Shown: one piece after another, positions 8,192 to 16,240 of the stretch
How positions within the stretch are numbered: the first letter of the stretch is position 1
Layout of the letters: the number at the start of each line of letters is the position of its first letter
Assembly: GCF_019977395.1 (NCBI RefSeq)
Contig: NZ_AP024660.1
Coordinates: forward strand, 2,666,001 to 2,730,000
Source of the DNA: Arthrobacter sp. NicSoilC5
GTDB taxonomy: Bacteria; Actinomycetota; Actinomycetes; Actinomycetales; Micrococcaceae
Direction: 5' to 3'
Length of the DNA: 64,000 bases
The notes under the pieces: generated by a model
Seen by the model: the letters and a program-made list of their open reading frames with translations, nothing else
Databases searched by the model: none
What the model was told of the DNA's origin: nothing
Translations under genes and position numbers: made by a program

Positions 8192-9832
8192 ATGCACTAC
8201 GACAACATCGAGGACGTTTCCGAACGCGGGTTCGACTACGTCGTCATCGGCGGCGGGTCCGCGGGGGCGGCAGTGGCCGCACGGCTGAGCGAGGACCCGG
8301 ACGTCACCGTGGCCCTTGTCGAGGCAGGCCCGGACGACCGCAATATCCCCGAGATCCTGCAGCTGGACCGCTGGATGGAGCTGCTGGAATCCGGCTACGA
8401 CTGGGACTACCCCATCGAGCCGCAGGAAAACGGCAACTCCTTCATGCGCCACGCCCGCGCCAAGGTCATGGGCGGCTGCTCCAGCCACAACTCCTGCATC
8501 GCCTTCTGGGCCCCGCGCGAGGACCTGGACGAGTGGGAGTCCAAGTACGGCGCCACGGGCTGGAACGCCGCCAACGCGTGGCCGCTGTACAAGCGGCTGG
8601 AAACCAACCAGGACGCCGGGCCTGACGCACCGCACCACGGGGACTCCGGCCCCGTGCACCTGATGAACGTGCCCCCGGCGGATCCTGCCGGCGTCGCCCT
8701 TCTGGACGCCTGTGAACAGGCGGGCATCCCCCGCACGAAGTTCAACACCGGCACCACCGTGGTCAACGGCGCCAATTTCTTCCAGATCAACCGCCGCGAA
8801 GACGGTACCCGCTCCTCCAGTTCCGTGTCCTACATCCACCCCATCGTGGACCGCCCCAACTTCACCCTGCTGACCGGCCTGCGGGCCCGCCAGCTGGTGA
8901 TCGACGCGGACAAGCGCTGCACCGGCGTGGACGTGGTGGACGGGGCGTTCGGCCGGACCCACCGGCTCACCGCGCACCGGGAAGTCATTGTGTCCACCGG
9001 CGCGATCGACTCCCCCAAGCTGCTCATGCTCTCCGGCATCGGCCCGGCGGAACACCTGGCCCAGCACGGCATCGAGGTGCTGGTGGACTCCCCCGGCGTC
9101 GGTGAGAACCTGCAGGACCACCCGGAAGGCGTGGTGCAGTTCGAGGCCAAACAGCCCATGGCCCAGACTTCCACACAGTGGTGGGAAATCGGCATCTTCA
9201 CCCCCACGGAGGAGGGTCTGGACCGCCCCGACCTGATGATGCACTACGGTTCCGTGCCGTTCGATATGAACACCCTGCGCCACGGCTACCCCACCACGGA
9301 GAACGGCTTCAGCCTCACCCCGAACGTCACGCATGCCCGGTCCCGCGGCACGGTGAAGCTGCGCAGCCGCGATTTCCGCGACAAGCCGATGGTGGACCCC
9401 CGCTACTTCACGGACCCGGACGGCCACGACATGCGCGTCATGGTGGCCGGCATCCGCAAGGCCCGCGAGATCGCCGCCCAGCCCGCAATGGCGGAATGGA
9501 CCGGCCGCGAGCTGTCCCCCGGCGTCGAGGCGCAGACCGATGAGGAACTGCAGGACTACATCCGCAAGACCCACAACACCGTCTACCACCCCGTGGGCAC
9601 CGTCCGCCTGGGCCCGGCCGACGACGAGATGTCGCCGCTGGATCCCGAGCTGCGGGTCAAGGGGGTCACCGGCCTCCGCGTGGCCGATGCGTCCGTCATG
9701 CCCGAGCACGTCACCGTCAACCCCAACATCACCGTCATGATGATCGGCGAGCGCTGTGCCGATCTCATCAAGGCGGACTATGCCGGCGCCGACGCCCTGG
9801 AAGAGAAGGAGCTCACCGCGTCCCTCGCCTGA
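8192..9832 (+). CDS. codA: Choline oxidase (GMC flavoprotein)
   Basis: A 546-residue GMC oxidoreductase that oxidises choline to betaine aldehyde and on to glycine betaine, with O2 as acceptor and H2O2 as product. Length and residue numbering coincide with what is known of Arthrobacter globiformis choline oxidase: His99 (covalent FAD link, in GGCSSHN), Ser101, Glu312, His351, His466 (YHPVGT) and Asn510 (HVTVNPN). The FAD-binding GGGSAGAAVA lies at about 20-29. The ATG abuts the betB stop and AAGGAG lies within the end of betB. Automatic annotation may call it choline dehydrogenase BetA, but the residue match favours the oxidase. The product is an osmoprotectant and also a carbon and nitrogen source. 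Confidence 0.93.
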   Translation: MHYDNIEDVSERGFDYVVIGGGSAGAAVAARLSEDPDVTVALVEAGPDDRNIPEILQLDRWMELLESGYDWDYPIEPQENGNSFMRHARAKVMGGCSSHNSCIAFWAPREDLDEWESKYGATGWNAANAWPLYKRLETNQDAGPDAPHHGDSGPVHLMNVPPADPAGVALLDACEQAGIPRTKFNTGTTVVNGANFFQINRREDGTRSSSSVSYIHPIVDRPNFTLLTGLRARQLVIDADKRCTGVDVVDGAFGRTHRLTAHREVIVSTGAIDSPKLLMLSGIGPAEHLAQHGIEVLVDSPGVGENLQDHPEGVVQFEAKQPMAQTSTQWWEIGIFTPTEEGLDRPDLMMHYGSVPFDMNTLRHGYPTTENGFSLTPNVTHARSRGTVKLRSRDFRDKPMVDPRYFTDPDGHDMRVMVAGIRKAREIAAQPAMAEWTGRELSPGVEAQTDEELQDYIRKTHNTVYHPVGTVRLGPADDEMSPLDPELRVKGVTGLRVADASVMPEHVTVNPNITVMMIGERCADLIKADYAGADALEEKELTASLA

Positions 9833-9847
9833 GCGGCGGGTCATCAA

Positions 9848-9878
9848 GGGGGCCGCATTCCCAACAATGGCGGCCCCC
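9848..9878 (+). terminator. Hairpin between codA and the permease gene
   Basis: A perfect 9-bp GC stem (arms 9848-9856 and 9870-9878) with a 13-nt loop and no T-run. It may damp read-through into the permease gene rather than stop transcription completely. Confidence 0.4.
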
Positions 9879-9947
9879 GCAGAACGTTATCTCGCCGCAC
9901 CCCAGGGCGGCCGGTCCCATCGTGCTTTTCTGATCTAGGAGTCCATA

Positions 9948-11555
9948 TTGGAACCCAGCAAGAGTATTGATTCAAGTGGCATGGATGAATTTGGCTACAC
10001 CCAGACCCTCGACCGGAGCATCGGCAAGTTCGCCAGCTTCGCGGCAGGTGTCAGCTACATCTCCATCCTCACCGGTGTTTTTCAACTGTTCTACTTCGGC
10101 TTTTCCATGGCCGGCCCGGCGTACGCCTGGTCCTGGCCCATTGTGTTCGTTGGCCAGCTGATGGTGGCCCTCTGTTTCGCCGAGCTGGCCGGCCGCTACC
10201 CCGTTGCGGGCTCGGTCTACAACTGGGCCAAGCGGCTGTCCTCCGGGACCTCGTCCTGGCTGGCCGGCTGGCTGCTGCTGCTGTCCTCCATCATGGCGCT
10301 GGGCTCGGTGGCACTGGCCCTGCAGATCACCCTCCCCCAGCTGTGGTCCGGCTTCCAGTTCGTTGGTGACGGTACCGGCCCTTACGACTTCGCCATGAAC
10401 GGCGTGGTGCTGGCCACCATCATGATCACCATCTCCACGCTCATCAACGCGTTCGGCGTGAAGCTGATGACCCGGATCAACAGCATCGGCGTCTTCGTTG
10501 AGCTGATCGCCGCCGTGCTGCTGATCCTGGCACTGGCCTGGCACGTGGTGCGCGGCCCGGAGGTCTTCTTTGATACGGCCGGTTTCGGGGAAGGCAAGGA
10601 CCTGGGCTTCTTCGGCGTCTTCCTGATCGGTGCCATGGCCTCCGGGTACGTCATGTACGGCTTCGACACCGCCAGCTCGCTGGGCGAGGAAACCAAGGAC
10701 CCCAAGAAGACCGCTCCCAAGGCCATCCTGCGCGCCGTCACGGCGTCCTTCCTGCTGGGCGGGGGAATCCTGCTGTTCGGCATCCTGGCCGCACCGGACC
10801 TCAGTGACCCGCAGATCGGCTCCCCCGACGGCGGCCTGCAGCACATCGTCCTTTCCGTCCTGGGCGGCCCGTTCGGCAAGGCCTTCCTGGCCTGCATCGT
10901 GGTGGCTGTGGTGGTCTGCACCCTGGCCGTCCACGCCGCCGCCATCCGCATGATGTTCGCCATGGCCCGCGACAACAACCTGCCCTTCAGCCGGCAGCTC
11001 AGCAAGGTGGATCCGGTCCGCCGGACCCCGACAGTGGCGGCCATCGTCATCGGCGTCATCGCCGTCATCCCGCTGCTGGTCAACGTGATGCAGCCGGCTA
11101 TCTTCACCATCCTGTCCAGCATCAGCATCGTGCTGATCTACCTGTCCTACCTCCTGGTCACGGTCCCCCTGCTCCGCAAGCGGTTACAGAAGAAGTGGCC
11201 GCTCGTCGCAGACGGATCAGAGCCAGGGTTCACCATGGGCAAGTGGGGCCTCCCCGTGAACATCCTCGCCGTCCTGTGGGGCGCCGCGATGACGGTGAAC
11301 CTGGTCTGGCCCCGCCCGGAAATCTACAACTCGGTGCCGCCGTTCGAGTGGTACCTGCAGTGGGGCGGCGTCTTCTTCGTGGCCGCCGTGGTGATTGGCG
11401 GGGCCATGCTCTACCGCCTGAAGATCCGCCATCAGACCGGGGTGCTGGCCGAACACGCCGCGGCAGTCGCCGCCCACCCGTCGTCCAACGACCCCAGGTT
11501 CGATCCCGCGGAGGACGCGGTGCCGGCCAACGCGGCGATGGCAACCGAGGGCTAG
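9948..11555 (+). CDS. APC-superfamily permease, probable choline/amino-acid transporter
   Basis: A 535-residue, 12-segment membrane protein of the amino acid/choline transporter branch of the APC superfamily. The start is a TTG at 9948 with AGGAG 6 nt before it. Early motifs are GVSYISILTGVFQLFYFGFS and FAELAGRYPVAGSVYNWAKR; the central GYVMYGFDTASSLGEETKDP is characteristic of this branch. The C-terminal about 45 residues are hydrophilic. It follows codA on the same strand, so choline import is the natural inference. Amino acids or polyamines are alternatives the sequence alone does not exclude. Confidence 0.82.
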   Translation: MEPSKSIDSSGMDEFGYTQTLDRSIGKFASFAAGVSYISILTGVFQLFYFGFSMAGPAYAWSWPIVFVGQLMVALCFAELAGRYPVAGSVYNWAKRLSSGTSSWLAGWLLLLSSIMALGSVALALQITLPQLWSGFQFVGDGTGPYDFAMNGVVLATIMITISTLINAFGVKLMTRINSIGVFVELIAAVLLILALAWHVVRGPEVFFDTAGFGEGKDLGFFGVFLIGAMASGYVMYGFDTASSLGEETKDPKKTAPKAILRAVTASFLLGGGILLFGILAAPDLSDPQIGSPDGGLQHIVLSVLGGPFGKAFLACIVVAVVVCTLAVHAAAIRMMFAMARDNNLPFSRQLSKVDPVRRTPTVAAIVIGVIAVIPLLVNVMQPAIFTILSSISIVLIYLSYLLVTVPLLRKRLQKKWPLVADGSEPGFTMGKWGLPVNILAVLWGAAMTVNLVWPRPEIYNSVPPFEWYLQWGGVFFVAAVVIGGAMLYRLKIRHQTGVLAEHAAAVAAHPSSNDPRFDPAEDAVPANAAMATEG

Positions 11556-11569
11556 CAACACCACAGCAG

Positions 11570-11617
11570 AAGGGGCCGACGGCGGCACTCACGTGAGTGC
11601 CGCCGTCGGCCCTTTTG
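11570..11617 (+). terminator. Terminator ending the choline operon
   Basis: A perfect 20-bp inverted repeat (11573-11592 with 11593-11612, no separate loop bases) is flanked by AAG and CTTTT. It is strong and lies 15 nt after the permease stop. Its core ACGGCGGCAC resembles hairpins at 26.5 and 40.1 kb. Confidence 0.9.
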
Positions 11618-11692
11618 CGTTGGCGGGGACGGCGGGCGGCGAGGGCCGCGTCACACAACGGAACGCCCATCCGCTCCGGAGCGCCAACGCCC

Positions 11693-11698
11693 TACCCT
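11693..11698 (+). promoter_or_regulatory. -10 box (TACCCT), leaderless start of the lipoprotein gene
   Basis: TACCCT lies 6 nt before the GTG at 11705 and no ribosome site is present. Leaderless transcription is inferred. Confidence 0.55.
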
Positions 11699-11704
11699 TG
11701 ACTG

Positions 11705-12274
11705 GTGACATTGACTAAACTCCGCACCGCGTCCGCGGGCTCCCTCGCCGCCGCCGGCCTCCTGCTTACCCTCGCCGCCTGTTCCACGCCGGCCTCCACC
11801 CAGCCAAGCTCCCCGGCCCCTGCCTCATCTGCAGCGGCTTCGTCGAATGCCAGCGCCGCTTCAACCTCTGCCGGCCCCTGCGCCGGCGTGAAGGTCATCG
11901 TCGATTCGGGCGCCCTGAAGCAGTCCGCCGCCGACACCTCCGCCTGCGTGTCCGTGGATGGCCCCACCGTGGCCGCCAAGGTCCTCGAACAGGCCAAGAT
12001 CAAGACCGAGGGCACCGCCAAGTACCCCACGAGCTTCGCGTGCCGCGTCAACGGAGTGCCCGCCGCGGACTTCGACATCAAGCACAAGGGTGGCACCGCC
12101 CGTGAAGCGTGTGATGACAAAAACACTGTCTCGTATTGGGCACTCTGGGTGAAGCCCGCCGCCGGCACGTGGGCTTACGCGCAGGAAGGCCTGGACAGCC
12201 TGAAGCTCAACCCCGGCGAGAGCCTTGAACTGCTCTACACGGTGGACAACGAACCGGCAGCACCCGCGTCATGA
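11705..12274 (+). CDS. Lipoprotein with a DUF4430-like domain
   Basis: A 189-residue exported lipoprotein. The signal peptide ends in the lipobox LAAC (residues 23-26). A Ser/Ala/Pro-rich tether of about 30 residues follows, then a small folded domain. Its tail (YWALWVKPAAGTWAYAQEG, then DSLKLNPGESLELLY) reads like DUF4430, a domain related to the C-terminal part of transcobalamin. The stop codon overlaps the start of the ECF transporter gene (ATGA), so the two are translationally coupled. A substrate-capture or surface role for the transporter is inferred; binding of cobalamin is a hypothesis from the domain relationship and from metH nearby. Confidence 0.8.
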   Translation: MTLTKLRTASAGSLAAAGLLLTLAACSTPASTQPSSPAPASSAAASSNASAASTSAGPCAGVKVIVDSGALKQSAADTSACVSVDGPTVAAKVLEQAKIKTEGTAKYPTSFACRVNGVPAADFDIKHKGGTAREACDDKNTVSYWALWVKPAAGTWAYAQEGLDSLKLNPGESLELLYTVDNEPAAPAS

Positions 12275-15135
12275 CCTTCCGGCCCGCGCCGTTGCGCGCA
12301 GCGGCGGTTCTCGCTGCTGTGTTCATCGCGGCGCGGGTCGCCTACCGGGCCCTTTTCAACGGGGCGGCCACGGGTACCCCGGTCCTGCTGGACCTTCCGC
12401 CGCTGAGGCTCCCCGCCCCGTACGCCCACGTGGTGTTCCTGGGTCCGATCACGGCCCCGGGGCTCTGGGCGGCGGTGCTGTCAGCGCTGCCCATCGCCGC
12501 AACGATCCTCGGCTTCGGCCTGCTCAACGCCTGGGTGGATGTGTCCCGCGGTTTTGTCCGGCTGGCCCGGGGCGGTCCCCTGCAGGGCGTGGCCCGCATG
12601 CTGGTGGTGGCGTGGGCGGCCCTCCCGGCGCTGGCCGACGCCGTGGCCTCGGTGCGCCTCGCCTTCCGGCTCCGGGGCGAACGCTTCGGCCCCCGCGCCC
12701 TGGTGCCCGTCCTCGAACGCACCCTGGAGCATGCCGGCCGCATTGCCGCGGCCCTGGAGCTGCGCGGCTTCGGCAGCCGGGCATCCCGCCAAGTACATCA
12801 CGACGACGGCGGCCCGCTTCTGGTGCGCGACGCACAGTTCCGCATCGCTGACACGCGCATGAGGGTTGACTCCTTTGCACCGCCGGCTGGGTCCGTCGCG
12901 GTGATCACCGGGCCCACAGGCTCCGGCAAGTCCACCATTCTGCGCGGCCTCGCGGGCCTCCTTTCGCACGTGGACGGTGGCGCGCTGTCCGGCACGGTGC
13001 AGATAGCCGGGACGGACCGCGCCAGCGCTCCCCCGCGTGATACCGCGGGGTTGGTGGGCGTCGTCCTGCAGAATCCGCGCGCAGCCTTTGCGACCACCCG
13101 CGTCCGGGACGACATTGCCCTGGCCCTCGAGCTCCGCGGTATGCCCTCCGCCGCCGCGAAGGCCCGGGTGCTGGAGGTGGCGGAACGGATTGGGGTGTCC
13201 GCGCTGCTGGACCGGGACGTCAGCACCCTGTCGGCAGGAGAGGCAACGCTTGTGGCCATTGCCGCCGCCGTCGTGGACCAGCCCCGGCTGCTACTGGTGG
13301 ACGAACCTCTGGCCGACCTCGACGCCAACGCCCGCGGCCGCGTCATCGCCGTGCTTCGTGCCCTGGCCAACGACGGCGTGTGCGTCGTCGTGGCCGAGCA
13401 CCGGGCCGCGGCCCTGGTGCCGGTTGCTGACTCTTGGTGGACCATCGAGGGCGGTGCGCTGGTGCCGGGTGCCCCTCCTTCCCCCGCCGCTCCCGGCGTT
13501 GCCTGGCCAGCGGCCGTTCCGGATCACGGCCGCGGCCCCGTGCTGACGGCAACCCACGTCGAGGTGCACCGGAAGGGCAAGCCGCTGGTCCGCGATGCCT
13601 CCCTGGTCCTGCACCCCGGCGAGATCGTGGCGCTGGTGGGGCCGAACGGGGCCGGGAAGTCGTCCCTGCTGGTGGCGCTGGCCCTGGGCGAGGGTACGGG
13701 GACAACGTCCGACGGCGGCCGGGTCGCCCTGGTGCCGGACGCGTCGGACGACCTCTTCACCAGGGACACGGTCACGGGCGAGCTGCGGTCAGCGGAGCGG
13801 CGGCTGGCGCGCCGGAAGAACGGCATGGCGGTTGCTGCTGGTACCGCGGCGGCCCGCCTTGCCCGGCTGCGGGGAGACGTCCATATGCCGATCGGCAACC
13901 AGCATCCGCGGGACCTCTCCGCCGGCGAGAGCAGGATCCTGGCCATCGCCCTGCAGACCATGGATGACCCCGATGTGCTGCTCATCGACGAACCCACGCG
14001 CGGACTCGATCCGGCCGCACGGACTGCAGTGGCGGCGGCCCTGCGTACCGCGGCAGAGGATGGCGCGGCGGTCCTGATCGCCACGCACGACCTCGACTTC
14101 GCCCACGGCCTGGGCGCCCGGATCCTGCCCATGCGGAACGGCGTGGCACCATCCCTGGAACCTGTCGCTGCTCCGGACCCGTACGTCCCGGCACCCCGTC
14201 CTACTCTTGCCGGAGCGCAGGCGGCGGCGTCCACCGCTGAACAGCCAGACGCACCGGACGCCAGGAAGCCCCACCGGGTCCGGATGCCGCGGAGCGCCGA
14301 GCTTGCTGTCCTCGCACTCGCCAATCTGGCCGCCCTCGCGGCGTTCTGCTGGCCCCTGCTTGCCGCGGCCCTCCCGCAGGATGCTGCGGCGGCAACCCCC
14401 TACGTTGCCCTGGCCATCGCACCCGTGGCAGCGGTCGCCGTCGTGCTTTCCCTGGACGGATCCGTCCGCTCGGCACACACCGTGGCACTGCTCGGGGTGC
14501 TGGCTGCCGTCGGTTCCGCCGTGCGGGTGGCGAGCACCGGCGTCGGCGGCGTGGAGGCGGTGTTTATCCTGCTGATCCTTGCGGGCCGCGCGTTCGGCGC
14601 CCGGTTCGGGCTCCTGCTCGGTGCGGCGACGATTGCCGTGTCCAGTGCCTTGTGGGGCGGCATCGGCCCGTGGACGCCGTTCCAGATCTTCGCCTGCGCG
14701 TGGGTGGGCGCCGGGGCTGGGCTGCTTCCCCGCCGGGTGCGGGGCAGGGCCGAACTGTGGATGCTGGCGGCCTACGGCGTGGTGTCGTCGTACGTGTTCG
14801 GGCTGCTGCTGAACCTGTGGTTCTGGCCCTTCGCCGTGGGCGGCGGCACCGGGATTTCGTACGTTCCGGGCGCGCCGCTGGGCACCAACCTCAGCAGCTT
14901 CCTGCTGTATTCGCTGTTGACGTCGACGGCGGGCTGGGACACCCTGCGTGCCGTCACCACGGTGATCGGCATCGCCGTGGTGGGCCGGGCGGTGCTTGTT
15001 TCGCTGCGGCGGGTGAAGCCGGTGTCCGGTGGGGTGGCTGGATCCGCCGGGAAGGCTCACCGGGAGGCCGTCCCTGCGTCCACCATCAAGGAACCAGACG
15101 AATCGCGCCTAAGCCGCTCCGGAACCAACCAGTGA
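12271..15135 (+). CDS. Single-chain ECF transporter (T-A-A-S fusion), possibly for cobalamin
   Basis: A 954-residue polypeptide that contains a whole energy-coupling-factor importer. Residues 1 to about 180 form the membrane T component (ending ALELRGFGSRAS). The first ATPase has Walker A GPTGSGKST at 214-222, LSAGE near 320 and LLLVDEP near 342. The second has Walker A GPNGAGKSS at 457-465, then LSAGESRILAIA and VLLIDEPTRGLDP. Residues about 665-925 form a six-segment S component with GIGPWTPFQIFACAWVG, a pattern I associate with CbrT-type cobalamin carriers. ECF modules are usually encoded as separate T, A, A' and S genes. Coupled to the DUF4430 lipoprotein upstream. Substrate is inferred; thiamine precursors or other vitamins are alternatives. 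Confidence 0.85.
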   Translation: MTFRPAPLRAAAVLAAVFIAARVAYRALFNGAATGTPVLLDLPPLRLPAPYAHVVFLGPITAPGLWAAVLSALPIAATILGFGLLNAWVDVSRGFVRLARGGPLQGVARMLVVAWAALPALADAVASVRLAFRLRGERFGPRALVPVLERTLEHAGRIAAALELRGFGSRASRQVHHDDGGPLLVRDAQFRIADTRMRVDSFAPPAGSVAVITGPTGSGKSTILRGLAGLLSHVDGGALSGTVQIAGTDRASAPPRDTAGLVGVVLQNPRAAFATTRVRDDIALALELRGMPSAAAKARVLEVAERIGVSALLDRDVSTLSAGEATLVAIAAAVVDQPRLLLVDEPLADLDANARGRVIAVLRALANDGVCVVVAEHRAAALVPVADSWWTIEGGALVPGAPPSPAAPGVAWPAAVPDHGRGPVLTATHVEVHRKGKPLVRDASLVLHPGEIVALVGPNGAGKSSLLVALALGEGTGTTSDGGRVALVPDASDDLFTRDTVTGELRSAERRLARRKNGMAVAAGTAAARLARLRGDVHMPIGNQHPRDLSAGESRILAIALQTMDDPDVLLIDEPTRGLDPAARTAVAAALRTAAEDGAAVLIATHDLDFAHGLGARILPMRNGVAPSLEPVAAPDPYVPAPRPTLAGAQAAASTAEQPDAPDARKPHRVRMPRSAELAVLALANLAALAAFCWPLLAAALPQDAAAATPYVALAIAPVAAVAVVLSLDGSVRSAHTVALLGVLAAVGSAVRVASTGVGGVEAVFILLILAGRAFGARFGLLLGAATIAVSSALWGGIGPWTPFQIFACAWVGAGAGLLPRRVRGRAELWMLAAYGVVSSYVFGLLLNLWFWPFAVGGGTGISYVPGAPLGTNLSSFLLYSLLTSTAGWDTLRAVTTVIGIAVVGRAVLVSLRRVKPVSGGVAGSAGKAHREAVPASTIKEPDESRLSRSGTNQ

Positions 15136-15145
15136 GCAGGTCCCT

Positions 15146-15850
15146 TCAGGGGCTTATGGCACGGGATGGGACGCTCCCCACTATGGCGGTGTAGCGGAGA
15201 CCTGCCGATGTGGCCAGGAGGACGATCCCCACCAGGATCGGCCAAAACTCGAAACTGAAGCCGGTTGCCGCTGCCACGCCGAGTGGGCCGTTGGTTATCG
15301 GGCCGTTAACGGTCTCTGCCGCCGCGTTGGGCCCGCCCCAGGAGGTATAGGCGAGAACCTGTTGTGATGCCACGGACCCTGCAACGGAGAAACAAATCTG
15401 CCAGGCTATCCCGCCGAGGATGAGGGCCGAACCTGCCATACGAAGGGCCCTGCCCAGCCCGGTTTGGAATGAGCCGGGCTGTTTAGCGCGGGCCGTCAGT
15501 TTGAGCACTGCCACCGCGATGGCAATGGCCACGAGGCCCTGGAGCAGATAGCCGGCGGCCAGCAAGAGCCGCACGTCGGCGCCGAGACCCAGCACCTCCA
15601 CGTCGGCGTAGGTGAAGCCGCCTCCCGCTACCTGGGCCGACGGCCCGTCCAAAATGTCGACGCCCTCGGGAACCTGCGGCCAGAACTGGCGGACCGGGAG
15701 TTTGATGGGCACCGCTCCGCTCGACAGCAGGGCGGTGCCCACGAGATACAGGGTTCCGAGGGCACTGAGTCCGAGGTAGATCCGGGCCAGCACATGGGTT
15801 ACGGCCAGGATCTTCGGCCGTGCGCTTTGATCGGACAGTTGCGTTTCCAT
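15146..15850 (-). CDS. Integral membrane protein, unknown function
   Basis: A 234-residue protein with about four hydrophobic segments: residues about 17-45 (VLARIYLGLSALGTLYLVGTA), about 100-120 (LLLAAGYLLQGLVAIAIAVA), about 140-165 and the C-terminus (WPILVGIVLLATSAGLRYTA). I do not recognise a named family with confidence. It converges on the ECF transporter gene with only 10 nt between the stop codons. A GGGGG-rich site precedes the ATG at 15850. Confidence 0.75.
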   Translation of the reverse strand: METQLSDQSARPKILAVTHVLARIYLGLSALGTLYLVGTALLSSGAVPIKLPVRQFWPQVPEGVDILDGPSAQVAGGGFTYADVEVLGLGADVRLLLAAGYLLQGLVAIAIAVAVLKLTARAKQPGSFQTGLGRALRMAGSALILGGIAWQICFSVAGSVASQQVLAYTSWGGPNAAAETVNGPITNGPLGVAAATGFSFEFWPILVGIVLLATSAGLRYTAIVGSVPSRAISP

Positions 15851-15917
15851 GCGGCCCCCAAGCCTCGGATGGGAAATGTCGATTAAAGCACGACTGCGCC
15901 GGGGCCCGAATAACCGC

Positions 15918-16184
15918 CTAAAGAGCAGCGGGTTCGGAATGCCCCGTCTTGTGGAGGCAGTCCGGCGAGAAGACCCTGACTTGGCTGGCCGGGTTGTTCA
16001 CCAAAGCCGCAGCGGGCCGGACGGGGCGGCGCTGCAGGTCTCCCCCGCAATTGGGACATGCACGGTTCGGGAAACGTTCCACGCACTCCGGGCACCAGGT
16101 GCATTCAAAGGTGCAAATGTAGGCCTCCGAAGAGGGCGAAATATCGCGGTCGCAGCACTCGCAATTGGGTCTGATCTCAAGCAT
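15918..16184 (-). CDS. DUF1272 zinc-ribbon-like small protein
   Basis: An 88-residue protein of the DUF1272 family (COG3813), recognised from MLEIRPNCECCDRDISP, the CTFECTWCPECVE segment and CPNCGGDLQRRP. Three cysteine clusters in the first 55 residues (CECC, CTFECTWCPEC and CPNC) suggest a zinc ribbon. The C-terminal about 30 residues are poorly defined. Function is unknown. Confidence 0.85.
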   Translation of the reverse strand: MLEIRPNCECCDRDISPSSEAYICTFECTWCPECVERFPNRACPNCGGDLQRRPVRPAAALVNNPASQVRVFSPDCLHKTGHSEPAAL

Positions 16185-16190
16185 GAGGAA

Positions 16191-16196
16191 AGCCTA
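16191..16196 (-). promoter_or_regulatory. -10 box (TAGGCT), leaderless start of the DUF1272 gene
   Basis: On the minus strand TAGGCT lies 6 nt before the ATG at 16184, and no Shine-Dalgarno sequence is seen. Confidence 0.5.
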
Positions 16197-16240
16197 CCTG
16201 TGGGTAGCCTAGGCCTCTGACCAGCGGAAACAGGGAGCAC

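Noticed and set aside
8192..9832. Choline dehydrogenase BetA
   Set aside because: The residue-by-residue match of active-site positions and the 546-residue length favour choline oxidase.
6629..9847. A 1072-codon open frame antisense to betB and codA
   Set aside because: It is a shadow frame produced by GC-rich third positions in the real genes. It has no ribosome site and Val/Gly/His-rich low-complexity content.
16197..16240. Possible cobalamin riboswitch near metH or the ECF genes
   Set aside because: The spaces before metH (19886-20062) and before the lipoprotein (11618-11704) show no recognisable B12-box, and both starts look leaderless.
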